Source: Halobacillus naozhouensis | GTDB taxonomy: Bacteria; Bacillota; Bacilli; Bacillales; Halobacillaceae | NCBI RefSeq assembly: GCF_029714185.1 | Contig: NZ_CP121671.1 | Span: forward strand, 2,294,001 to 2,358,000 | Direction: 5' to 3' | Length of the DNA: 64,000 nucleotides | In this document: positions 35,663 to 44,108 of the stretch, in pieces | Layout: each line of letters begins with the position of its first letter | Position numbering within the stretch: the first letter of the stretch is position 1 | Position numbers and translations under genes: made by a program | The notes under the pieces: model-generated | What the model was told of the DNA's origin: nothing | Databases searched by the model: none | The model's input: the letters and a program-made list of their open reading frames with translations, nothing else

Positions 35663-36589
35663 ATGGAATTGTTTTTTCTTGGAACAGGTTCAGGCGTTCC
35701 TTCAAAAAACCGAAATGTGTCGTCATTAGTGTTAAGGATGCTTGAAGAACGTGGGACGATATGGGTCTTTGATTGCGGGGAAGCAACCCAGCATCAGATC
35801 TTACATACATCAATTCGGCCACGTCGTATTGAAACGATATTTATTACACATTTGCACGGCGATCACGTATATGGGCTTCCCGGATTATTAAGCAGCCGCT
35901 CCTTTCAAGGTGGACAAACTCTCGTTACGGTATATGGTCCCAAAGGGCTAAAAGAATATATAGATGTCAGTTTAAGGGTTAGTGGGACCCGCTTGCGTTA
36001 CGACTTGCGGGTAATCGAGGTATCGGAAGGGATCCTTTTTGAGGATGAGAAGTTTACCGTCCATGCGATCAAGCTTGATCATGGTTTAGAAAGCTATGGT
36101 TATCTCATTAAAGAGAAAGATAAACTAGGAGAGCTGTTGCCTGACAAGCTTAAAAAACTTGGCATCCAACCGGGTCCGGTTTACCAGAAGATTAAAGAAA
36201 ATGAGGTTACAACTTTAGAAAGTGGACAAATTATCCATCGTGAGGATGTAATAGGTCCACCTAAAAGAGGGCGGAAAATTGCCATTTTAGGTGATACAAG
36301 GTACATACCCGAGTTAAGTGAACAGCTGCGCGGAGTAGATACCCTCGTTCATGAGGCTACTTTTGCAAGTGAAGAGGAGACAATGGCTTATGATTATTTT
36401 CATTCCACGGTCAGACAAGCAGCGACACTAGCAAAGAAAGCTGGTGTTGGGGAGCTGATCTTAAATCATATTTCCTCCAGGTACCACGGTTCAGCTATTA
36501 AACAACTCGAGCAGGAAGCAAGGGCTATTTTCCCAAGGACAACCATTGCCTATGATTTATATCAGCATGCAATAGGGCAATTTGATTAG
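35663..36589 (+). CDS. rnz: Ribonuclease Z
   Basis: 308-residue tRNase Z that removes the 3' trailer of tRNA precursors. The zinc motif HLHGDHVYGLPG, ILGDTRYIPE and EATFASEEE region are intact, and the flexible arm (residues about 155-200) has the usual length. AAAGGAGGTCTACTAT precedes the ATG. Confidence 0.96.
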   Translation: MELFFLGTGSGVPSKNRNVSSLVLRMLEERGTIWVFDCGEATQHQILHTSIRPRRIETIFITHLHGDHVYGLPGLLSSRSFQGGQTLVTVYGPKGLKEYIDVSLRVSGTRLRYDLRVIEVSEGILFEDEKFTVHAIKLDHGLESYGYLIKEKDKLGELLPDKLKKLGIQPGPVYQKIKENEVTTLESGQIIHREDVIGPPKRGRKIAILGDTRYIPELSEQLRGVDTLVHEATFASEEETMAYDYFHSTVRQAATLAKKAGVGELILNHISSRYHGSAIKQLEQEARAIFPRTTIAYDLYQHAIGQFD

Positions 36590-36984
36590 GGGCATGGTAA
36601 CAACCTTAGAACCCCCCGACGCTAAAAGCGTTAGCTCATAATTTGAGCAAGTTAGAGTATAAAGCCTATTCACCTTTCTCTGCCACCCGTCATTCTCGCC
36701 CAGATCTGTTGGAATGGTGCGGTTATGGAAAACAAGATATTTGGCTCTATTCTTCCTGTCAAAACATTTGATACACTAGTATAAGTAATTGATCAGGTTA
36801 ACAAACGACTAAATTTAACCCGAGTTGGTACCCTAGCTCACAATTCGGGTTGAAAGCTTTAAAAAATTGTAAGGTTAATGAGAAAAATACGGCGAACCTG
36901 GGAGTTTAATTTCTTGGGAGTCGTGTTTTTTGTTTGATCGTAAAAACGAACCACAAGACGTGATTTCGAAAGGAGGTCAGCTTC
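36590..36984. other. 395-base gap between rnz and YczE-like gene
   Basis: No gene was found. It holds three hairpins: ACGCT/AGCGT near 36621-36634, GCTCA/TGAGC near 36641-36655, and AACCCGA/TCGGGTT at 36817-36851. None has a strong T-run. The base composition is like the surroundings. Confidence 0.4.
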
Positions 36985-37623
36985 ATGCATGCCACTATAC
37001 GAAGAATGACATTTTACTTTTTGGGAATTATTATATTAACTTTTGGGATCGCCTTAACTATACAATCAAGATTAGGTACCTCTCCTTTTGACGCTTTGCT
37101 CGTTGGCTTATTTCGAACATTTGGACTGACCGTGGGCAGCTGGGAAATTGTTGTCGGCCTCACTATGATCTTGTTCAATGCCCTGGCAGAAAAACGCCGT
37201 CCTGAATATTTGGCTTTGCTCACTTCTCTAATGACTGGGGTCTCAATAGATGCCTGGCTTTTTGCTATAGATGGATGGGCGGTGCCGGAAACTTTGCTGA
37301 CTAAAGCCACTTGTTTAGGTATTGGCGTTGTTACCAGTGCATTAGGAATAGCGATCAATTTACAAGCTGATTTTGCACCTAACCCATTCGACCGCTCTAT
37401 GCTTGTAGTCAGAAATTTGACGGGCTGGAACGTTTCCGTTTCACGTGCAGCCATCAGTATAGTCCTCGTCTTGCTCGCAGCCTTGTTTAATGGAGCTATC
37501 GGAGTAGGGACCATCATTATTACTTTTTTAAGTGGGGTACTAATTCATCTGTTTACTCCTTACGTTTCACGGGCAGATCAATTTCTAGCAAATCGTTACA
37601 GATATACGAAGAAGCATGCGTAA
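36985..37623 (+). CDS. YczE/YitT-family membrane protein
   Basis: 212-residue integral membrane protein with five to six hydrophobic helices. The N-terminal half has GIALTIQSRLGTSPFDAL, and a related repeat GIAINLQADFAPNPFDRSM occurs near residue 115, the internal duplication typical of YczE proteins. Function is unknown (B. subtilis YczE is linked to surfactin production). AGGAGG precedes the ATG. It is a single gene with a terminator at its end. Confidence 0.82.
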   Translation: MHATIRRMTFYFLGIIILTFGIALTIQSRLGTSPFDALLVGLFRTFGLTVGSWEIVVGLTMILFNALAEKRRPEYLALLTSLMTGVSIDAWLFAIDGWAVPETLLTKATCLGIGVVTSALGIAINLQADFAPNPFDRSMLVVRNLTGWNVSVSRAAISIVLVLLAALFNGAIGVGTIIITFLSGVLIHLFTPYVSRADQFLANRYRYTKKHA

Positions 37624-37642
37624 TTGCGCATGCTTCTTTTTA
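37609..37642 (+). terminator. Terminator of YczE-like gene
   Basis: A perfect 12-base stem (AAGAAGCATGCG and complement) overlapping the stop codon, followed by six T. Confidence 0.88.
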
Positions 37643-37894
37643 ATCTTGCTGTTTTTTCAAAGCTTCCTGCAGAGATACGCTTTTTAATTTTCGTTTTGTA
37701 ACATAGATAAGATTATAAAACCAAGGACAGTCCTCCCCCAGCTCAAACCAACTGGCATTAAAAAGCCTGTTTGTTCAACAAGTGAATTCATCATCGCTCT
37801 AATCACCATCAGTTCATTAGGATGCCCTTACCCATTTTTCGTTTGCCTTATTATGTCTTATAGTCATGAAACTGTGCAACACCAACCCTACGAA
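37643..37894. other. Gap before cupin-type remnant
   Basis: No supported gene. On the minus strand 37684-37794 an open frame gives 36 hydrophobic residues (MMNSLVEQTGFLMP then a helix) but without a proper ribosome site; it could be the tail of a lost membrane protein. Confidence 0.35.
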
Positions 37895-38128
37895 AATGAT
37901 CCATACCCCAAATAGAGTCTTACTACCGACAAAACTTGATGAGAAAGTATATGGACTCATCGAAGTCATCGAGCTTTCTTAAAGCCAGGCAGCCATTATG
38001 CCCCAGGTGCTCATCAACTTGGGGTTGTTGAGTATGTCACGGTCATGTCAAGGGAAACTACAATTGCGATTGATGGAATTAATTACTTCGAAAAACCTAG
38101 AATCCTTTCAAAAATTCATAAGAAGTAA
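37895..38128 (+). pseudogene. Remnant of a cupin-domain protein, probably an XRE-type regulator
   Basis: Two frames together read DEKVYGLIEVIELS, then (after a one-base shift at about 37980) KPGSHYAPGAHQL, GVVEYVTVMSRETT, and IAIDGINYFEK before a TAA at 38126. This has the form of the C-terminal cupin domain of HTH-cupin regulators (LEPG..H.H..G.EEY..V..GE). A lost T in CTTTCTTAAAG would explain the shift. No helix-turn-helix part is visible upstream and the cupin is cut short, so it is a decayed gene. It ends 55 bases before the acetolactate-synthase-like gene. Confidence 0.55.
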
Positions 38129-38183
38129 AGCTTTTACACAAGATAACGAGGAATGAACTACTAACGATAAAGGGTGTATTGTC

Positions 38184-39815
38184 ATGAAAGTTGCAGAATT
38201 AATTGTGAAATGCCTCGAAAATGAAGGTGTAGAGTATATTTTCGGTGTTCCTGGAGAAGAGAACATCGACCTTATGGACGCACTTCTTGGGTCAAAGATC
38301 GAATTTATTGTTACCCGCCACGAAACGAGTGCAGCATTTATGGCCGGAACATATGGGAAATTAACAGGGAAACCTGGTGTATGTCTCGCCACACTTGGAC
38401 CAGGGGCTACAAATTTATTAACCGGGGTGGCTAATGCAAATATGGATCATTGTCCACTGATTGCGATCACCGGTCAAGCTGGTATGAACCGTCAGCACAA
38501 AATTTCACATCAATATTACGACCTTGTCGACATTTATGAGCCTGTCACGAAGTGGAACGCACAAGTTAAGACAGCTGAAATCGTCCCTGAGGTTGTGAGG
38601 AAAGCTTACCAAGTGGCTGGTCAGGAAAAGCCTGGTGCTACACATATTGATCTGCCTGAGGATATTGCAGGAATGGAAGTCGATGCAGAACCACTTCTCA
38701 TTACAGGACACGCGATCCCTCAATCAGATGAAAAAGTGATCCAGGAAGCGGCTGCTCTCCTTAACCAGGCCGATTATCCACTCATCCTTGCTGGGGACGG
38801 TATTACCCGTGCCCAAGCCACCGACCTATTTCGCAAATTTGTAAAGGACACTCAAATTCCTGTCGTCCACTCCTTCATGGGAAAAGGATCCCTTTCATGG
38901 AAGGAAAATATAAGCTTGATGACTGCCGGCATAAGCGGTAAGGACCATATTACATGTGGGTTTGAAAGGTCGGATTTAATCATTTGTATTGGATTTGATA
39001 TGGCTGAAACTCCCCCAAGAAATTGGAATCCTGATGGTTCTACGAAAATCTTACACATTGATACAGAAGAAGCCGAGATTGATTCCTGTTACCCTGTAGC
39101 ATTAAATGTGGTTGGAAATATTAAGGAAAACATTGAGGAACTTTCAAAAGTTGTGACCTACAAAGAAAGAGATCTTGACTGGGTTTCCACCATAAGAACT
39201 CAAATCTTAGACGAGTTCGAGCATTATAAGCAGGATGACAGTTTCCCCATCAAACCTCAAAAAATTATTACAGATCTCCGTGACGTGTTAGGGGATCAAG
39301 ACATAGCTATTTCAGACGTAGGAGCACATAAAATGTGGATGGCGCGCATGTATCATACAGCAGAACCAAATACTTGCCTCATATCGAATGGTCTAGCTTC
39401 CATGGGAGTAGCCGTTCCAGGGGCGATTGGTGCAAAGATGGCATTACCTGATAGAAATGTAGTTGCAGTCTGCGGGGATGGCGCCTTTCAAATGACAGGA
39501 GCGGAATTAGAGACAGCCGTGCGCCTCAATCTCCCTATCGTTATTTTGTTATGGAGAGATGACGGCTATGGTCTGATTGAATGGCATCAAATGAAAAAGT
39601 TCGAGCGAGCTTCCCATATTAGTTTCGGTAATCCAGATTTTGTCCAGCTTGCAAAATCGTACGGATTTGAGGCGATGAGTATCGAGGAAACGAAAGAATT
39701 AAAGCCTGCACTGGAGAAAGCGATAGCGATGAACAAGCCAGTGTTAATTGATTGCCCAGTTGATTATAGTGAAAACATGAAACTGACTGAAAAACTGAAA
39801 AACATTAACTGCTGA
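38184..39815 (+). CDS. Acetolactate-synthase-like thiamine-diphosphate enzyme
   Basis: 543-residue member of the TPP enzyme family (large-subunit acetolactate synthase type, close to catabolic AlsS). The N-terminal domain has the catalytic Glu in RHETSAAFMAGTYGKLTGKPG, and the TPP domain has GDGAFQMTGAELETAV. At the position where AlsS has Asn of the WND metal-binding motif, this protein reads WRDD (Arg 458, codon at 39555). It lacks a regulatory small subunit gene nearby. It is 12 bases before an aldehyde dehydrogenase, so the pair likely forms an operon. The exact reaction is uncertain. Confidence 0.8.
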   Translation: MKVAELIVKCLENEGVEYIFGVPGEENIDLMDALLGSKIEFIVTRHETSAAFMAGTYGKLTGKPGVCLATLGPGATNLLTGVANANMDHCPLIAITGQAGMNRQHKISHQYYDLVDIYEPVTKWNAQVKTAEIVPEVVRKAYQVAGQEKPGATHIDLPEDIAGMEVDAEPLLITGHAIPQSDEKVIQEAAALLNQADYPLILAGDGITRAQATDLFRKFVKDTQIPVVHSFMGKGSLSWKENISLMTAGISGKDHITCGFERSDLIICIGFDMAETPPRNWNPDGSTKILHIDTEEAEIDSCYPVALNVVGNIKENIEELSKVVTYKERDLDWVSTIRTQILDEFEHYKQDDSFPIKPQKIITDLRDVLGDQDIAISDVGAHKMWMARMYHTAEPNTCLISNGLASMGVAVPGAIGAKMALPDRNVVAVCGDGAFQMTGAELETAVRLNLPIVILLWRDDGYGLIEWHQMKKFERASHISFGNPDFVQLAKSYGFEAMSIEETKELKPALEKAIAMNKPVLIDCPVDYSENMKLTEKLKNINC

Positions 39816-39827
39816 AGAGGTGAGAGT

Positions 39828-41270
39828 ATGAAAATTGGTTCCATTATAAACGGCCAGGAATACAAAGAGGAACATCGTGAAACCTTATCTGTCTTTAATC
39901 CTTTTAATCAGGAAAAAGTAGCTGAAATTGCCTTAGCAGGAGTCGAAGATGTAAATAAAGCTATCGATCAAAGCTTTGACACCTTTCATAGCACGATGAA
40001 GACTATGCCAGCCTATCAACGGTCAAATATATTACTCAAAACCGCAAACCTGCTGGCGGACAGAAAGGAATCCTTTGCTGAAATCATAGCCAAAGAAGCC
40101 GGCAAACCACTGAAATATAGCCGTGGTGAAGTGGATCGTGCTGTCCAAGTACTTCGATTTGCTTCGGAAAATGCGAAACATATTTATAGTGAAGTGATTC
40201 CTTTGGACGCTGCAGTAGGAGGAGAAAATCGTCTTGGTTTTACCAAAAGGGCTCCTCTCGGGGTAGTATCAGCGATTACACCGTTTAACTTCCCGCTAAA
40301 TCTGTCCCTTCACAAACTGGCCCCAGCTCTAGCTGCAGGCAATGTAGTTATATTTAAGCCAGCTGAGAAGACGCCGGTATCAGCTTATATGCTTGTACAA
40401 CTGTTTCATGAAGCCGGTCTTCCTACTGGAGCCTTGAACCTTATTATGGGCAAAGGCGAAGTTGTCGGTGACGTGCTTGTACAACATGAAAAAGTGCAGA
40501 AAGTTACATTTACTGGGAGCCTGCCTGTAGGAAAAAATATTCGTGAGAAAGCCGGTTTTAAAAAAGTTACTTTAGAACTTGGCTCCAATTCCCCTAACAT
40601 CCTTTTTGAAGATGCTGATATGGAACAAGCAGTTGAAGACCTGGTGAAAGGAGCCTTTGCTTTTTCCGGACAAGTTTGTATATCAGCACAGCGAATTTAT
40701 GTTCACCATTCCCTATATGATTCGTTTCTAAAGGAATATGCAAAGCAAACAGAAGCTTTAACGATAGGTGATCCACTTAACGAAAATACTGATTTTGGAC
40801 CCATGATCAATAAAGAGGCTGCTGAAAGAGCGAAAACATGGATCGATGATGCTCAATCGAATGGAGCTAGAATTGTAACGGGCGGGGAACTGAACGGAAC
40901 TATGTTATCGCCTACCATCATGACCGACGTAAAAAGTGATATGAAAATCATTGCTGAAGAGGTTTTTGCACCAATAGTGTCAGTCATTCCATTTGAAACA
41001 GAAGAAGAGGTCGTAAAACACTCCAATGATTCCATTTACGGCTTACAAGCAGGGGTGTTTACAAAGGACATCAATAGAGCTCTCCGTGTCGCGGATCATC
41101 TTGAGATGGGTGGGGTGTGGATTAATGAAATTTCAACCTATCGTCAGGATAATCATCCGTATGGTGGTGTGAAACAAAGTGGGATCGGACGCGAAGGGGT
41201 CAAATATGCGATTGAGGATATGACGGAAATAAAATTCATTGGAATTAATCTAAACGAAAAAAGACTATGA
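39828..41270 (+). CDS. NAD(P)-dependent aldehyde dehydrogenase
   Basis: 480-residue ALDH-superfamily enzyme oxidising an aldehyde to the acid. The NAD-binding block FTGSLPVGKNIREKAG, catalytic Glu in LELGSNSPNIL and catalytic Cys in FSGQVCISAQRIY are intact. The substrate is unknown; with the TPP enzyme just upstream it may remove an aldehyde made by, or competing with, that enzyme. GAAGAGGTGAGAGT precedes the ATG. Confidence 0.9.
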   Translation: MKIGSIINGQEYKEEHRETLSVFNPFNQEKVAEIALAGVEDVNKAIDQSFDTFHSTMKTMPAYQRSNILLKTANLLADRKESFAEIIAKEAGKPLKYSRGEVDRAVQVLRFASENAKHIYSEVIPLDAAVGGENRLGFTKRAPLGVVSAITPFNFPLNLSLHKLAPALAAGNVVIFKPAEKTPVSAYMLVQLFHEAGLPTGALNLIMGKGEVVGDVLVQHEKVQKVTFTGSLPVGKNIREKAGFKKVTLELGSNSPNILFEDADMEQAVEDLVKGAFAFSGQVCISAQRIYVHHSLYDSFLKEYAKQTEALTIGDPLNENTDFGPMINKEAAERAKTWIDDAQSNGARIVTGGELNGTMLSPTIMTDVKSDMKIIAEEVFAPIVSVIPFETEEEVVKHSNDSIYGLQAGVFTKDINRALRVADHLEMGGVWINEISTYRQDNHPYGGVKQSGIGREGVKYAIEDMTEIKFIGINLNEKRL

Positions 41271-41293
41271 CGGTGTGTCATAGTCTTTTTTTG
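41262..41293 (+). terminator. Terminator of the TPP enzyme / ALDH pair
   Basis: A perfect ten-base stem (AGACTATGAC and complement) with a five-base loop, overlapping the stop codon and followed by seven T. Confidence 0.9.
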
Positions 41294-41298
41294 AGCGC

Positions 41299-42633
41299 TT
41301 ATTTCATGTCATTATGGTTAGATTCCATATCAGACCCTCTTATCCAGCCACGTGCCTCCATCGCTTTGACTAAGTGATTAATTCCAACCATATAAGCAGC
41401 ATCCCTCATCCGACACTTCTTATCGTTTTTCATTTCCAGCACTTTCTCAAAACCAAAAAGCATATGCTCTTCAAGCTTTTCATTTACTTCTTTCTCTTTC
41501 CAGTAATAGTTCATCGTATTTTGAACCCATTCAAAGTACGATACCGTGACACCACCTGCATTACAAAGGATATCAGGGATCACGAATACCCCTTTTTCTT
41601 CAAGAATCTTATCCCCATCAGGTGTCGTTGGCCCATTGGCCGCCTCGGCAACAATTTTCGCCTGAATATTACCGGCTGTTTCCTTCGTAACCTGATTTTC
41701 AATTGCAGCTGGAATAAGAATATCGACAGGAAGCCCAAACATCTTATCATTCGTGATCGACTCTGCATCAGAAAAATCGGAAGCATAATTACTACCGTCC
41801 TTCACAAAGTCAAGCAAAGCCGGAATATCGATCCCCTCTTCGTTATAAATTCCTCCCCGTGCATCTGTAACAGCAACAATTTTCACTCCTAATTCATGCA
41901 AAAACTTAGCTGTCATGCTTCCAACATTACCGAAACCCTGGAGGGCAGCTGTAGACTTACTTAAATCCATGTCTAAAACTTTAGCAGCTTCCCGAATTGT
42001 AAAAACTACTCCCCGTCCTGTAGCCTCCAGCCGGCCTAGAGAACCACCTATAATAACCGGTTTACCTGTGATCATTCCTGGAATATTATAACCTCGCAGC
42101 TGATCAAATTCATCAATCATCCATCCCATAACCTCCGGGCTCGTATTCACATCAGGAGCCGGAATATCTTTTTGTGGGCCAATAATTGGAGTGATTTTTC
42201 TGATATACGTACGACTAAGCGTTTCAAGTTCTGACACAGATAGGTTCTCAGGGTCAACAATAACCCCGCCCTTTCCACCGCCAAACGGAATATCCACAAT
42301 CGCTGTTTTTAAGGACATCCAGACCGAAAGGGCCTTTACTTCATCCACATTAACATTGGGATGAAACCTGATTCCGCCTTTCGTTGGGCCGAGGATATCA
42401 ATGTGTTGCGACCGAAAACCTGTGAAGTTTTGGATCGTTCCATCATCCATGCGAATCGGAAGTGACACTTCCAGCACCCTCATTGGCTTTTTCAGTACGT
42501 GATAAACGTTCTCGTCTAACCCTAGGGCCTTAACAGATTCCTGTATTAACCCTTTAACAATGTCGTATGGATTATGATCGTGTGTAGTAATATCTGATTC
42601 TGCTTTATCTTGATTCTGCTTTTCTTTTGCCAT
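41299..42633 (-). CDS. NAD-specific glutamate dehydrogenase (RocG/GudB type)
   Basis: 444-residue Glu/Leu/Phe/Val dehydrogenase. The substrate region GGIRFHPNVNVDEVKALSVWMSLK and the catalytic lysine in FGGGKGGVIVDP are intact, followed by the Rossmann motif LQGFGNVGSMTAKFL. It is like RocG and GudB, which break down glutamate; an N-terminal extension of about 20 residues is present. The ATG at 42633 follows GAGGAG; a longer reading has no better site. It is a single gene on the minus strand. Confidence 0.92.
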   Translation of the reverse strand: MAKEKQNQDKAESDITTHDHNPYDIVKGLIQESVKALGLDENVYHVLKKPMRVLEVSLPIRMDDGTIQNFTGFRSQHIDILGPTKGGIRFHPNVNVDEVKALSVWMSLKTAIVDIPFGGGKGGVIVDPENLSVSELETLSRTYIRKITPIIGPQKDIPAPDVNTSPEVMGWMIDEFDQLRGYNIPGMITGKPVIIGGSLGRLEATGRGVVFTIREAAKVLDMDLSKSTAALQGFGNVGSMTAKFLHELGVKIVAVTDARGGIYNEEGIDIPALLDFVKDGSNYASDFSDAESITNDKMFGLPVDILIPAAIENQVTKETAGNIQAKIVAEAANGPTTPDGDKILEEKGVFVIPDILCNAGGVTVSYFEWVQNTMNYYWKEKEVNEKLEEHMLFGFEKVLEMKNDKKCRMRDAAYMVGINHLVKAMEARGWIRGSDMESNHNDMK

Positions 42634-42705
42634 ATCTCTATCACTCCTCATTTGGAATCTCTCTTTCTAAAATTCCAATAAATTCTCCTTTTTATACCGA
42701 AAGAC

Positions 42706-42752
42706 AGGGTAAAAAAAGAAAGGATAGCCATGCAAATAAAGCTAAGCTATCC
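42706..42752 (-). terminator. Terminator of dinB
   Basis: GGATAGC and GCTATCC pair around a 17-base loop, followed on the minus strand by CTTTCTTTTTTTACC. It lies 16 bases after the dinB stop. Confidence 0.7.
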
Positions 42753-42767
42753 ATAGTTATCATGAGG

Positions 42768-44015
42768 TTAGTTATTTTTAAAGTCATCTAAAAAATCTTT
42801 CTGAAAACTGGTCGTCATCCTGGCATCTGAAGGACTTTTCAACTTTTGAAAAGGATTATGTCCATATTTCTCGGTTAGTGTATCAATCACATGGTACAAT
42901 TTTTCTTTACCAGCATGTTTCTGGTAGCTGAATAAATCGAGTTGCTGGGTAACTTCAGCTTGCTCGACTAGATCCTGGGCTGTAATGCCGAGCAGTCTGA
43001 TAGGCTGCTGGTTCCAATGTTCATCAAATTGATGATATGCTGCTTGAAACAGCTCATCTGACGATTCAACAAAATCAGGGAGCTGGCGGCTTCTTGTTAT
43101 AGTCTTTCGATCGTGATACCGGATCATTAGCTGCACATTTCGGGCAAGTACACTTTTTTTCTTCATTCGTGCTTCTACCTTAGCCGCCAGCCTTCTCAGA
43201 ACTTGCCTTACTTCGACTTCGTCTGTCGTGTCATGAGGCAATGTAGTGGAAGTGCCAATACTTTTAAACTCATGAACCGCTTCTGGGTCTACCGGGCGAT
43301 TGTCGATCCCATTCGCTCGGTTCTGTAACCGCTCTCCGTTGATTCCGAGCACATTTTTCAGTTCGATAACATGATGATTGGCAAGGTCACCAATTGTCTC
43401 CACTTTCATTTTTCTAAGCTTTCCTGCTGTTTTCTCACCGACACCATACATGTCCTCAATTGGCAGCGGCCACAGCTTATTAGGAAGGTCTCTTTTACGT
43501 AAAATGGTTATCCCCATCGGTTTTTTCATATCTGAAGCCATCTTCGCCAAAAACTTATTGGGCGCTATTCCAATACTGCAAGGCAAATCAAGCTCATCTT
43601 TTATCCTCGACTGAATTTGGTCAGCAATTTCTGGGGGCGAGCCTTGTTCATGACAGGCCGTAATATCCATATAGCCCTCATCAATGGATACAGGCTGAAT
43701 CATGTCCGTCACTTCGGTGAGAATCTTAAACATTTCCTTAGACGCTGCCCGATATCTTTCGAATGTAGGCGACATCACAATTAAGTCTTTGCAAAGTCGT
43801 CTCGCCTCTCCTACCGGCATAGTGGTTTTCACTCCGTACTTCCTGGCTTCATAGCTGCTTGTAACGACGATGCCGCGACGTTCTTCGGGATTCCCGGCAA
43901 TCGCCAGCGGTTTACCTTTCAAGGAAGGGTCAAAAGCCATTTCAACCGATGCATAGAAGCTATTCATATCGACATGAAAAATAACCCGGCCATTTTTAGG
44001 GTACCACTTTGACAT
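42768..44015 (-). CDS. dinB: DNA polymerase IV (Y-family) DinB
   Basis: 415-residue error-prone translesion polymerase. The metal-binding motif FHVDMNSFYASVEM, SIDEGYMDIT, the helix-hairpin-helix YGVGEKTAGKL and the C-terminal little-finger domain are present. Its last residues (DLFSY near the end) may act as a clamp-binding site. AAAGGGTGG precedes the ATG at 44015. A LexA-type box overlaps the promoter region, so DNA damage control is likely (yqjH/polY1 in B. subtilis). Confidence 0.93.
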   Translation of the reverse strand: MSKWYPKNGRVIFHVDMNSFYASVEMAFDPSLKGKPLAIAGNPEERRGIVVTSSYEARKYGVKTTMPVGEARRLCKDLIVMSPTFERYRAASKEMFKILTEVTDMIQPVSIDEGYMDITACHEQGSPPEIADQIQSRIKDELDLPCSIGIAPNKFLAKMASDMKKPMGITILRKRDLPNKLWPLPIEDMYGVGEKTAGKLRKMKVETIGDLANHHVIELKNVLGINGERLQNRANGIDNRPVDPEAVHEFKSIGTSTTLPHDTTDEVEVRQVLRRLAAKVEARMKKKSVLARNVQLMIRYHDRKTITRSRQLPDFVESSDELFQAAYHQFDEHWNQQPIRLLGITAQDLVEQAEVTQQLDLFSYQKHAGKEKLYHVIDTLTEKYGHNPFQKLKSPSDARMTTSFQKDFLDDFKNN

Positions 44016-44031
44016 AAAAATCCACCCTTTT

Positions 44032-44054
44032 CGAACGGTTGTTCTTATATTATA
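44032..44054 (-). promoter_or_regulatory. LexA (SOS) box and -10 element of dinB
   Basis: On the minus strand TATAAT (44049-44054) is followed at once by AGAACAACCGTTCG (44032-44045), which keeps the core GAAC-N4-GTTC of the Gram-positive LexA box (CGAACRNRYGTTCG) with two mismatches. It sits 16-30 bases before the start codon of dinB. Confidence 0.75.
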
Positions 44055-44059
44055 CCATA

Positions 44060-44091
44060 ACAAAAGACAGCCATGGTTAACACGGCTGCCT
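44060..44091 (-). terminator. Likely terminator after PepT-like gene
   Basis: GCAGCCGTG and CATGGCTGT pair (one G-U) around a five-base loop, followed on the minus strand by CTTTTG. It is 18 bases after the stop. Confidence 0.55.
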
Positions 44092-44108
44092 AATTCATCG
44101 AGTTTTAA

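Noticed and set aside
37014..37517. 167-residue open frame on the minus strand
   Set aside because: Antisense to the YczE-like gene; composition is that of a reverse-strand shadow rich in Thr, Pro and Lys.
37684..37794. 36-residue hydrophobic frame on the minus strand
   Set aside because: No proper ribosome site and no family match; could be a remnant, so it is mentioned only in the gap entry.
41374..41892. 172-residue open frame on the plus strand
   Set aside because: It lies wholly opposite the glutamate dehydrogenase gene, has no ribosome site and no recognisable domain; a shadow of the real gene.
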